Part shown: piece after piece, positions 19,822 through 29,710 of the stretch
Position numbering within the stretch: the stretch's first letter is position 1
How the letters are laid out: the number at the start of each line of letters is the position of its first letter
DNA from: Agarophyton chilense
Lineage: Eukaryota; Rhodophyta; Florideophyceae; Gracilariales; Gracilariaceae
Direction of reading: 5' to 3'
DNA: 64,000 nucleotides
Assembly (NCBI GenBank): GCA_030374765.1
Contig: JARGXX010000096.1
Coordinates: 1-64,000, forward strand
Translations under genes and position numbers: made by a program
The notes under the pieces: model-generated
The model's database searches: none
Told to the model about the DNA's origin: nothing
Seen by the model: the letters and a program-made list of their open reading frames with translations, nothing else

Positions 19822-22800
19822 GTCACAAGAACACTTGCAGCTCTCCAGTATTGCATATCTGCCTGCGCAGTGCATGAGGTATCCATTTCTCAAAAACAAA
19901 ATGAAGGCAACAGAAATGGATTTCTCTTAGACAGAACTGACCACACGATGAATTTGATCAAGGACGCTCTGGACCTCCAAAAGAACAACACTACATCATA
20001 TGTGCGATCTGCTTTGGATTTGGCAATGGGTGTCATTGACCAGGAAGATATTGCTGTTACTTTCGATTGCTGTCGGAGCCATGATCTCTGTGGAGTGGTC
20101 AAAAACACTCATATTCGATTACAAGATGTTGGGACTTGGGTGAGGGACGCTCATATCAGAATCGACTCGCTCCTGTTCAGTAACCTTCTGAACAATACTG
20201 CACTTCCTGATGGGTTTATGAACATGATTCAGTCGTTGACAGACAATTTTACTGTTAAGGCCCCAGGTTACAACTTCATGTCAGTTTTGGAAAAGAAAAA
20301 GAATTGGTTGCAAAAGAACACTTGCTTTGTACTCGATTCGTTGAAAACGCGTGCTGGTTGGATTTCTCTCAGTCATCCCAACGCTTCCGGAGTATCTCTT
20401 CCAGGAGATAAAGAAGTTGTAGATTTGCACGGTGTCCTTATGGTCAAGTCAAAGGTTCTTGACTGGTTGAACTACTGCCGTCAGATTCAGGAACTTTTAT
20501 TGTTCTGTGTACATATATCATCAGGATCTCCTGCTAGGGCTACAGAAATAGCTACTCTTCGTCTCACAAACGATATATATGGGATGCGAAGTCTTTTCGT
20601 CTCACAAGGTCAGGCAATGATCGTTACAAGGTGGGTCAAAACCCGAGGAATGAAAGGATTCTCGAAGCCCATACCACGTTTTCCAGATTCCAAAACAAGC
20701 GAGTATCTTCTCATGTATCTTGTTCTAATAAGGCCATTGGAAACTGCAATGGTCTCAGCTTTATATGGGCCCTCTTTGGGAAAAGAACACTGGAACATCC
20801 TCTTCTGCAACAAGGGTAAACCTTTCACTGATGATTACATACGCGGTGTGGTATCGAAACACCTTGAACTAAAAGGCATCCAACTAACCTTCAACGACTA
20901 CAGAAATTATTCAGTTGGCATGGTCCCTGCCGTTAGTGAAGGAAAAGCTCATGATCTAATGGATCAGATTCGTGACGAGTTCCGTGCAGTCGGGCACAAT
21001 CAGGCAGCTCACAGTGTGGAAACTGCTGAAAGGGCTTACGCCAGAACTAAAGAGGAATTAATCCATTTGCAGAAACCTAGTTTGGACAAGTATCGTAGAT
21101 GGTCTATGCAATGGCACAAATACCTGGGCTTTCACGGGAAAGAAAAGAACGCTTCTGAGCTTCAAAACGACACAGATGAGTCTGGTCGTCCCAGAAAAAG
21201 GCTGAAGCCTTTAAACTTGCCTACATCAGAGAACAAAGTCCAGATGCAAGACAAGTCAGGGCATCACCCAAATCTTGATACGATTCCTTTCGATGTATCG
21301 AAACCAAGTTCTCAGAGTCTTGGGCGCCGAAGCTATTCTGGAGCCGCTGTTCTGGAAAGCGATATTTCTTTGGAATACAGAGGAAATACAATCTTTGAAA
21401 TTGGCCCATCTCAGCCCGTGTCTCCCTTCGGTGTCAAACTCGTCGATGTAGGGACTCGGACATATGAACATCATCTCCCTACTTTTCTAGAGCACCTTCG
21501 CACAATGAACAGCTGTAATAACTCGGTGTTTAAGTCCACCATGCAATTTAATGTTACTGTTGCAGTAGCAGAACGCCGTGAAAACATTCTAGTGGTCATG
21601 CCCACCGGATCGGGAAAGACTTTGTGCATTCTACTTCCAGCGTTTATGGAACGCTCATCCTTTACTACAATCATGATTGTTCCGCTGGTGGCACTGGTAG
21701 AGGAACTTAGGCTCCGTGCCGAAAAATGTGGGCTTCATGCCAGTACAACTATACCTGGAAACATCGGAGAGCCAGCCGACGTTTACATGCTCGTTCCCGA
21801 GCAGGTTCGGGACCAACGATTCAAGCAGTTGGTTCAAAAACTTGTGGCGGAGAGAAGACTGGCCCGCGTTGTAATCGACGAAGCCCATCTCACTGCATCT
21901 TGGTCTTCTTTTCGACAAAGCCTGCGTGATTTGAGATACGGACTACTTGAAGTACCGAAAAGCATCCCACGCATCTTACTAACTGGGACTATTCCACCAC
22001 GAGATCGCTCTGCCCTTGTTGCAAAGCATAGAATGCGTAAAGCTTCTGTTCTCAGCATGCCCACAGTCCGCAAGAACCTTTGTTTTGCCGTGATCAACGT
22101 CGAAAGCGATTCACCATGTTCGCAAGATCGTTCAGAGGGCGGAAGGTTTCAAAGTGCGAAGCAGAAGATCCTCGAGAAGACTCTCTCCGTTCTTGAAGAA
22201 AAGTTAGAAGAGATAGGTCAACAAGTTAGGCTTAACGCCAGTGCTCATCAGAACTCGCCTGCTTTCCGAGTTCTCCTTTACGTCACTCGAAGGAAGGACG
22301 CCGAGCAGCTCAGTGATATTCTATCAGCCTTATACGAGGAGGAACAAGGTTTAGACAACGGAAGCCCCAGGAAACCACTATCGAAAAAGGTCTCTGTTCT
22401 TTGCTATCATGCCGGCATGGACAAGATTCAACGGATCCAGATATACAAAGCTTGGAGACAGCGAAATAGTCAAGGTGAAAAAGATACGACGGATTCATCT
22501 CAGTGCACAGTGGTCCTCATGGTGTGCACGTGTGCGTTTGGAGCTGGAATAGACGCCCCTAATGTGAGACTAGTCTTGCATGTAGGTGGATCTACGTCAC
22601 TTTCGGACCATGCACAGGAGTCTGGAAGAGCAGGGAGGGATGGAAGGCTCGCTTTTTGTATCACCGTCTACTCCAGTAGTCTTGCACGTTCCTTTGAGGC
22701 TGAACTAGAGCGAAAGGCATTGCAGATCCAAAATGAAGAAGACTATATTAAACTAGAGCAGTGGAGGGAAGAACAGAAATGGCTCGAAAACACTTTGTTG

Positions 22801-23622
22801 TGCCGAAAGAACTGGATGTATGGTGTCATGGACGGGGAACAAAGTGGCATGTGCTTGCTGGATAGCGAGTCGGAGAATTGTGACATTTGCGACACTCGAA
22901 GCAATGGTGCACCAAAGTTTGATGACGGTGATAAGCGACAGAGTTGGGAGAATTGCAGCCCTGCTGGGCCGAAATGGAGACCGAAACCCCACGCCCTGGA
23001 AGCGGAAGGTCCTGCTAACGCCTTCTCTCAAGCATATGAACCTTCTAGGCGGGCACTACAATTTACATCTTCTCATGAAGAAGACTCAATGAGTCATGTT
23101 GTAGGGACTTGCGAGTCCCTCATTAGAGAATTTGAACATGATTGCATTGCTTGCTATGTTTCACACAAAGCAGTTGTGAAACACGGTAATCAAAGTTGCG
23201 GGTGGAAAAGGAACCGATGCTTCAGATGCTACTCAAAGGATCACAGGTACCGCTTGTGTGACAAAGATCTTGCAATACCATCTGGAGGTTGTTTCAAGTG
23301 TGGTCTGTCTTACGCGAAAGGATTCAAAGTACACAGGGATGGGCTGGGTTTCGGTCCTACTTGTAGACTGGTTCTTCTCAGGGAGCTTGGCTGGTTTCTG
23401 TGGAGATCATCGCCGATGAAAAGGGCGCGTTTGGTACAGGATCTTTTCTGCGACAGAGACTGCAGTCTCTTCAACGAATCACAAGTGGCAAGCTTACGTT
23501 CTGACTCTACTATGTTTCACGAACAAGACCGGGTGTTTGCGAAATGGTTATCGTCGTCGGACGACGAAACTCCCAATGTTCTAAGGATTGGCGTTTGGTT
23601 TTCAAATATGAGGAAGGAGTAA
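19822..23622 (+). pseudogene. 5'-truncated tyrosine recombinase-RecQ helicase, second copy
   Basis: This is a diverged homologue of the gene at 12,673-18,216. Homology begins in frame at 19,822, directly at the repeat edge (VTRTLAALQYCISAC aligns with VTHLLAALQYGICAC), but the first in-frame ATG is at 19,948. About the first 540 residues, including both C2H2 fingers, are missing. The rest is open to 23,622. Recombinase residues are kept: Arg in SPARATE (20,536), WVKTRGMK, YRNYSVGM (Arg at 20,902), AAHSVE and Tyr in RAYAR (21,037). Helicase motifs PTGSGKT, DEAH, LLTGTIPP, GAGIDAPNVR and SGRAGRDG and the C-terminal Cys/His knuckles are intact. Codon use is less GC-rich than in the first copy. 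It may be a decaying copy, or translated from an upstream or internal start. Confidence 0.7.
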
Positions 23623-24049
23623 AACGAGCTTAGTCAGATATGAAAGTAAATGCAGCTGTACGTAAGTATAAACTTTCACATTCGTTTCACACGTACATGT
23701 TTTAGGGCAGTACTGCACCATTGCCGATCAGAGATATGAAATGCGAGTTATATGAACCGTGTGATGCTTGAAGTGAAGACCATGCTCCATTTCGCCGCGT
23801 TCTATGGTTTTGGTATCGTAAAATGATCAACAATGGAACGGGGCTCAATTTACCGGAGCGCCTTGGCATACAACTGGTTCTCCAAAAAATTAAAAATTTA
23901 ATCGCGTTCCATTGCATCCATCGGGCGCTGTCAAAAACGCACATACACTTATTCTGCGCTGCGTTCCATGGTTGGCGTCAGAGCAATGACAACATGTAAG
24001 CAGCCCAAACGCATGTAAAATCATAGAACCCAACCTGATCCTAGTAGTA
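23623..24049. other. 3' flank of the truncated helicase gene
   Basis: Together with the truncated gene this makes up the 4.2 kb of single-copy sequence between the two 960-bp repeats. No gene or clear signal is seen, and no AATAAA is apparent near the stop. Confidence 0.4.
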
Positions 24050-25005
24050 GGTAAAGCTTCCCCTAAAACCCCTAAACTCCTAAACCCCTGAAACCTGTAA
24101 AAGCCCGTACACAATGGTTTCCTGTACGAAAACGTAAACTCCCGTAGGCCCTGACCAATAGCTACTTTGTGGCGATGCCACTGTTGGACAAACCTTAACG
24201 TCATAAGACCCTACCTGGCATCGTTAAGCATACGTCATCCCTACCTCACTAAACGCACTGCACGCGTCTTTTTTACCTGAGAGTGTGGCGCCAGCACTCG
24301 CCTGACCTACTACTCACCACACTCAACCTACATTGAACTTGACAATACCAACGAATATCGGCCCCCAGTGTTGCCGGATATGAAAACCATCCTAGAACCA
24401 AGCGCAAACGCACCTTTTTTAGCCGCGTCCACGACCCCAAAAACGCACATACAAAACGCCTGACAATGTGCCAACTGCCTCCACGAAATCGCCACAGAAC
24501 CAAGCGCAAACGCATACCCTAACCCTTTCTTTTGATAAAATTTTCGCACATTATCCAGCTTACAACACAGCTCGACTGTGCAGCGGAGATGTGGCTGAAA
24601 CCAAGCGCCTTTGAGTGCCACACTCGACGCACGCCTCCACGTTGTGCAGCAAAAATGTTACAATACAACATGTGCAAACGCAGGATTTGGCAGAAAGCCA
24701 AGCGCGCGTAAAATTTATGATTTTTTCAAATACAAAAATTGCGAAAATGGGTGCTGCGCCCCAACATCTGGCAAGTCGCGCGCTACGTTACCCAAACGAA
24801 GCGCCTGAGCGCAATTAGCCATGATTTTTTGAGCGTGCCAATGTGTCATACGCGCTCTCCAGCACAACGTTTTCCATCCAGGGGGTCAAAATCGCACATA
24901 CGTCGAATGCAGCGCGTGGCACTTGGTGTATGTAATTACCAAGCGCTACTGACAACTGCGTTTTACCAAGCGCCAGCCCACACTTACAACCTGTAATATA
25001 TATAG
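24050..25005. repeat. Right 960-bp direct repeat
   Basis: This is the second copy of the repeat at 18,850-19,821. The motif ACCAAGCGC is kept at 24,397, 24,499, 24,600, 24,938 and 24,965, and the inverted partner at 24,919 has one mismatch. It ends in the same TAATATATATAG, after which the sequence is unrelated to that following the left copy. Confidence 0.85.
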
Positions 25006-25388
25006 AATAGAAAAATGCCGTCGCCAACCAAGTACCCTTAAGGGGAACAGTTGCAAGTCGATTAGTACCTTAAATGGAAACGTCGCAAGTCCATAAGTCA
25101 AGCCAATATGAGTACGTTTAGCTCAGTGGTTAATATTTGTTAATATTTTCCACAAGTCGTGGGTTCAATTCCCATTGTTTGCAGGACAATTACAATTAGG
25201 AGTAGCGCCCCTAATATCATGTAATTAGCTTAATGACGAGGTAACACTTGCAATTAAGGTTTGGCCACCCCTAATTAGCAAATTAAGTTCCTCCAGAGCA
25301 CAGCGACGCCGCACATTCCCACCGCATTTCTTAACACCTAAACCCCGTTCGCGGAATAGAAAAATGCCGTCGCCAACCAAGTACCCTT
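25005..25388. mobile_element. 314-bp insert with tRNA-like boxes between 35-bp direct repeats (SINE-like)
   Basis: An identical 35-bp sequence occurs at 25,005-25,039 and 25,354-25,388. The 314 bp between include, near 25,113-25,170, a tRNA-like A box (TAGCTCAGTGGTT) and B box (GGGTTCAATTCCC) with a pairable T arm. The acceptor and D arms pair poorly, so this is not a working tRNA. The layout fits a tRNA-derived short retroposon with a long target duplication. There is no A-rich tail, which weakens the case. Confidence 0.45.
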
Positions 25389-25991
25389 CTGTGCCCAACC
25401 CTCCCTTCCACTTCGGTGCGGGTGGGCCTAGTGCCACGCACCGCTGCGCACAAAGCCGGCTGCACAGTTTTAATCCACTGCAGAATTCGACAGCGACATT
25501 CTGATAGAATGTTCAGTTTGTATATTGCAAATAGCAATCACATCACCGTCGCTCGCTCCACCACGCGCACACGCGTGCTTCTCAGATGATGTAAAATGTG
25601 GGTCGCAAGCGCGCTTTTTTGTCACATCGACGCCCCCATACCATTCGGGCGCGACGCGGAAGCAGTCACACACACATACGCTCAAACGCACGACGCTGAA
25701 AATTCTGAATGGGAGTCACGCTGCCACCAATACACATGCGCTGTTTGGCAGCGCTTGTCCGAAAATGTACAATGCCCATAACATCTCGTACGTGCCTCTC
25801 GTGTCCCAACTATACAACAGCGACACTGTATACAGTGCACACCCATTGCACAACAATCGCCATCACCCACCGGGCCTTGCTGTACAAATGCCTCGAGTCG
25901 TGGCGCGGAGTCGTCGTGGCCTCGTGTCGCGTTTTGCCACTTTCGGTTTCCCTCTATGATGATTTAATTTTTTTATTTGTTAATGTTTGGG
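25389..25991. other. Gene-free spacer
   Basis: Only short chance frames are seen. The region is unique within the window and lies between the SINE-like insert and foldback copy 6. Confidence 0.4.
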
Positions 25992-26134
25992 ATTGCCTGC
26001 GGGCACTTTTGGTCAACTGCGAACTACGGCTCATAATTTGCACCCCGAAAGTGCGAAAAAATAATGCAAATCAACAATCACGTAGCAAATTATGAGCCGT
26101 AATTTGCAGTTGAAAAATTCTGCCAGCAGGCAAT
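25992..26134. repeat. 143-bp foldback element, copy 6 (diverged)
   Basis: Same length and outline, but the right arm carries several substitutions, so the stem is imperfect. It is the oldest-looking copy. The following 26,135-26,450 has no counterpart inside the window and holds no gene that I can support. Confidence 0.75.
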
Positions 26135-26450
26135 TCTTGCACAATCACAACTAAACACGCCAACATCCCAAAACAACCCTCCACAGCCTAAAGTCCTAGA
26201 ACCGCACCCCAGAACAAGTTCTACAACAGGGTTTTCCAACCCGCTCCTGGACATGCTTTAAACACTTCTAAATGCGTAAAATGCCGCAAATCTCGTTTGA
26301 AACCCGGCTCTCTTTACTTTTGTGCAACACTATGAACCCCGAACAAATGCGGAAAATCTCGCATGAACCACCGTAGACTAATCTCAATAGTCAGTTCAAA
26401 CGTTTAAACTTCCTTTTGTTCTTCTGCTTCTCTTGGAGCGCTCACAACTA

Positions 26451-27713
26451 CCTAAACCCATCGTATCACGTAATAAAAACAATGATCAAAAATTCACCAT
26501 TCAACCCAGCAGGTCAATTGCTACCTCAACTCACCACTCGCTATGCATCTGCTACAACTTCTCGCCAACGCACCGAGAAACACTTTTTTACAACAACCCC
26601 TGTCGGTAGCTTTAAGACCCACTAGTTCACCCTTCCTACCTGACAGTCTTTGAATGTTGTAGTGTTAGGATGGCCAACTCTTACAATAAACATTCAGCCC
26701 CAAGCGGTTCGATCACCGATTTTAACGCCAGTATAAAGCCGTTAGAGGGAGACACAGGCATGAGAATCGGCTCTTTACAGTGGGTATGGCCTTGGTACGG
26801 CGCCTGGTAGGAGGGAAACGAGTTTGCTCACATTGAGTGAAATTGCCTGCGGGCACTTTTGGTCAACTGCGAATTACGGCTTATTATTTGCACCCCGAAA
26901 GTGCGAAATAATAATGCAAATCAACAATCGGGGTGCAAATTATGAGATGTAATTCGCAGTTGAAATTTATTGCCTGCAGGCAATCCCAATCGCCATTTTT
27001 GACTACGTCTGCCCACATCCTAAAACACCCCCCTGTACCCCCCACACGCCATATTACGCCTTCAACCAAGTATTCTAAAACACATAGCCTTCACAGCACA
27101 TGGTAAACATCACGCGCTAGGGTGCCACCGCGCATTCAAGTGGCCATTGCTTTACATATGCACGCATGTGCTTGCGTTTCTTCTACGCGGAGCTGCAGTA
27201 CGTCGACCCACCTCAATACGCGTGTACGCTGTGATGTCTTTACCGTTTAATACAATCATCACGGACAAGTACGGGTAACTTTCGATATAAGATACCTTTT
27301 TGAAAACCACATTTACGCCTGCAATCGTCAAATTGCCCCATTTCGTAACACCTCAATATTCCTCACGACACAAAACCGCCTCCTTGACTCGTTCCCCCCC
27401 GTTGCAATCGCGTTTACTCATCGTACGGTTTTATACTGCATACAGTGGCGCCGTTGCAAGCGCCACATCTACTTGGAATACCGTATTCAGAAAATCTTCT
27501 ACGTATGACAAAAACAACCACTGATGTAGTACTATGTGTGTTACTGCCTCTTACTTATGCTGATTACCAATAGTATTAGTAGCACATATACTTGTACTAC
27601 TAGAATTACTAATACAGGTAGAGGAAGAAGCACGATGAAAGGTTAGGTTTTAGGATAGAAACGAGTACTTTATTCCAAAGTATCTCGATATGCTACTGTT
27701 CCAACAGACCGCA
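26451..27713. repeat. Right long direct repeat
   Basis: This matches 1-388 followed directly by 1936-2808, in the same orientation, with one foldback element instead of three. By eye there are about 25 to 30 differences over the last 660 bp. Similarity to the left copy stops at 27,713. Beyond it the sequence is unrelated to the enzyme gene that follows the left copy, so this may be the outer edge of the candidate element. Confidence 0.85.
26842..26984. repeat. 143-bp foldback element, copy 7
   Basis: Same structure with a few substitutions. It lies inside the right long direct repeat, at the position equivalent to copy 3. Confidence 0.85.
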
Positions 27714-27748
27714 CCAACATGTACAAGAGCGCTATTCAGAGTGGGTGG

Positions 27749-28221
27749 TCACACGATTCGATGGAAGAAAACAGGGTTCAGCATTCCGATGTAAACACCC
27801 TGGGCGGAGCCAATAACCACGGCCTCCATAGAGCTCATTTCGGACGGGACCGAAGAGTAGATGGCGGCTATGTGCAGCGACGGAATTGCAGGGAGCAGAG
27901 CGGCGGTGATAAGGCCGACAATAACGGCGACGACGGTAAAGAAAATGATGGCCAAGGCTCTCTTGAAGTGCAGCATGGAAGCGAAGAAGGCCAGCAACGC
28001 AAACAAGAACGACGGGAACGCCTGCGTGCAGAGAAGCAAGATGCCCCACATGGCGAGCACTGGGTGGCGCATGGCGAGGGTGTCATCTGCGGCGGCCGCC
28101 GCAACGACTCGTGGACAGCTGCGGAAGTGAAGGCGGCTGAGCTCCCGTGCTCAGCCGCCCGGCAGTCGCGACGAGGGCGATGAAGACGCTTCGTAAGATC
28201 AGACAGCGCTGCGAGCCCATA
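27749..28221 (-). pseudogene. Unrecognised membrane protein, probably frameshifted
   Basis: On the minus strand a frame starting near 28,221 (MGSQRCLILRSVFIALVATA) looks like a signal peptide. Downstream, in another frame, runs a strongly hydrophobic stretch from about 28,110 to 27,749 with three likely membrane segments (WGILLLCTQAFPSFLFALLA, ALAIIFFTVVAVIVGLITAA and a weaker third). The two parts look like one gene with a frameshift near 28,085-28,130, or two exons. I do not recognise the family. The gene ends 36 bp beyond the edge of the right direct repeat. Confidence 0.35.
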
Positions 28222-29710
28222 ACTGGAGTGCTTTCGGTTAGGAGACAGCCCGAAACGAAGCCATTTGAAGGGGAGTAAAATGGCGCCGAATACATGCGTG
28301 AGCAACATCGGAGTTTTAGAGCAGCGTAGCCCTGTGCGCGCTGTTCTTATTCCCTGGATGCACATCGAACCGTCAACTCTTCGAAACTGCCCCCCAACCC
28401 CTTCTCGCTCTCCCGCCGTCCTGGCTGCCTCTTACGAGGGAAACCGTCGCTCCCCTTTCCCTGCCGCTTCTGGCACCCTTCTCCTTACCAAACCCGAAAC
28501 AAAACCGGTTTCCCCTCTGCCACAGTTCTTCTTCCTCGACGATGATCACCCCCTGCAGCTCCCTTTCCGCCCTGCTGCTCGTCTACATCCGCCCTCCACC
28601 TCGTCCGCCTATTCTTCGGAAACGAGAACCTGCAGCCTCGCCACCATCTTCATAGTATTGCCAGGCGTTCTGCAGTCTAGCGCCAGTTGTGCCCCCCTGT
28701 CGGGAATGGCCTTCTGTCCGACGGGAACGTCACCGATGCAACCAGACCCTCTCCCAATGCTCATGGTAGCCCCCAAGCTATGGGTGTCTGACATTCACAG
28801 CTGTTGCCGCAAGTGCTTCATCCACCAAAGCACGTTTTCCAACCGCAGAACCTCAATGGGTCCTTAAACTATCTTGCATCGCTGCATCGCAGACTGTTTT
28901 ACTATCGAGCGCTATGGGCACAGATTGCCAGTGCCCATCATCACCTCACAGCCCATCTGCGAACAGACCCACGCTTTATTTGAAGCAAGCGATCTATAAG
29001 CGGCCTTATGCATCTGCGCCATTCTAACGTTGTTACGCTTCTCTCAGACCGACACGTGCGACATGATTCAACAAGTTCCACTTTGGAACTGCCCCCATCA
29101 TCGCCGATGGCTACTATTCAATCTCCTTCGCCGGACGTGTCAACTTTGTCGAGAAATCCTTCGCCGTCGCGTAAGAATTCAACCAGAAACACCAAGAATA
29201 TTTACATTACCACCCTGCCGCGTGGTCCGTACAACCGTAACAGCAGACACCATTTTGCGATGCCTTGACCATCTCAAGCATATCAAAGTGCAAAGCAAGG
29301 CATCTGTAGAACATCATGAGACCATTCCATGCCTGTCAGGGTACCACTCTGTTCCATAAAAGCAGTGAGCTGTTTGAGAAGAAATAAAAAAAGCGCACTG
29401 TGAGAAATGGACTTGACGCGTGTGGCAGCTCCCCTTGTAACCTTGGATAGATGTGGAATGTTCCATCTTGCGAGGTGATGCGTCAGAAGCGAGGAAACCG
29501 CCGGAGAAACGTATGAAAGGCGCGCTGCTGCTGCAAGACCGTAGCATCTTGTTGCGCGGCGATAGCAAGCAGCGACGTTGCAGTGTTACTCACACGTTGT
29601 CGCAGTTGTTAACTTCATGCACGCTTCGTCTTGATGGTGGGGTGGAATGTGTTTAACTTTGGCAGCTTGTGGTTATTGCAGTTGTGTGCGTTTCATGGTG
29701 ACCACATAAT
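28222..29710. other. Region without a supported gene
   Basis: There are several overlapping frames on both strands (for example a 200-codon one at 28,265-28,867), but none has recognisable domains or consistent composition. It may hold decayed coding sequence. Confidence 0.3.

Larger units (their letters stand above)
1..27713. mobile_element. Candidate large tyrosine-recombinase element (or subtelomeric domain) bracketed by direct repeats
   Basis: Seen: a block of about 1.26 kb occurs in the same orientation at both ends. The left copy is 1-388 plus 1936-2808, interrupted by two extra tandem units; the right copy is 26,451-27,713. The two copies differ by roughly 4 percent by eye over the last 660 bp. 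Similarity stops abruptly at 2808 and 27,713. Three large enzyme genes and one truncated homologue lie between. Known: tyrosine-recombinase transposons such as Cryptons and the giant fungal Starships carry a recombinase plus cargo, and fungal chromosome ends carry RecQ-like telomere-linked helicase genes. Inferred: this cluster is a mobile or subtelomeric unit. The left outer border lies before the window, so the true ends and any target duplication cannot be seen. Confidence 0.45.

Noticed and set aside
12673-23622. DIRS-type retroelement, because of the tyrosine recombinase
   Set aside because: No reverse transcriptase or RNase H lies in or near the two recombinase-helicase genes.
25113-25185. 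Functional tRNA gene
   Set aside because: The A and B boxes and T arm are present, but the acceptor and D arms do not pair well and no normal anticodon arm can be drawn.
28265-28867. A 200-codon plus-strand frame
   Set aside because: Pro/Ser-rich composition, no domain, and competing frames of similar quality on the other strand.
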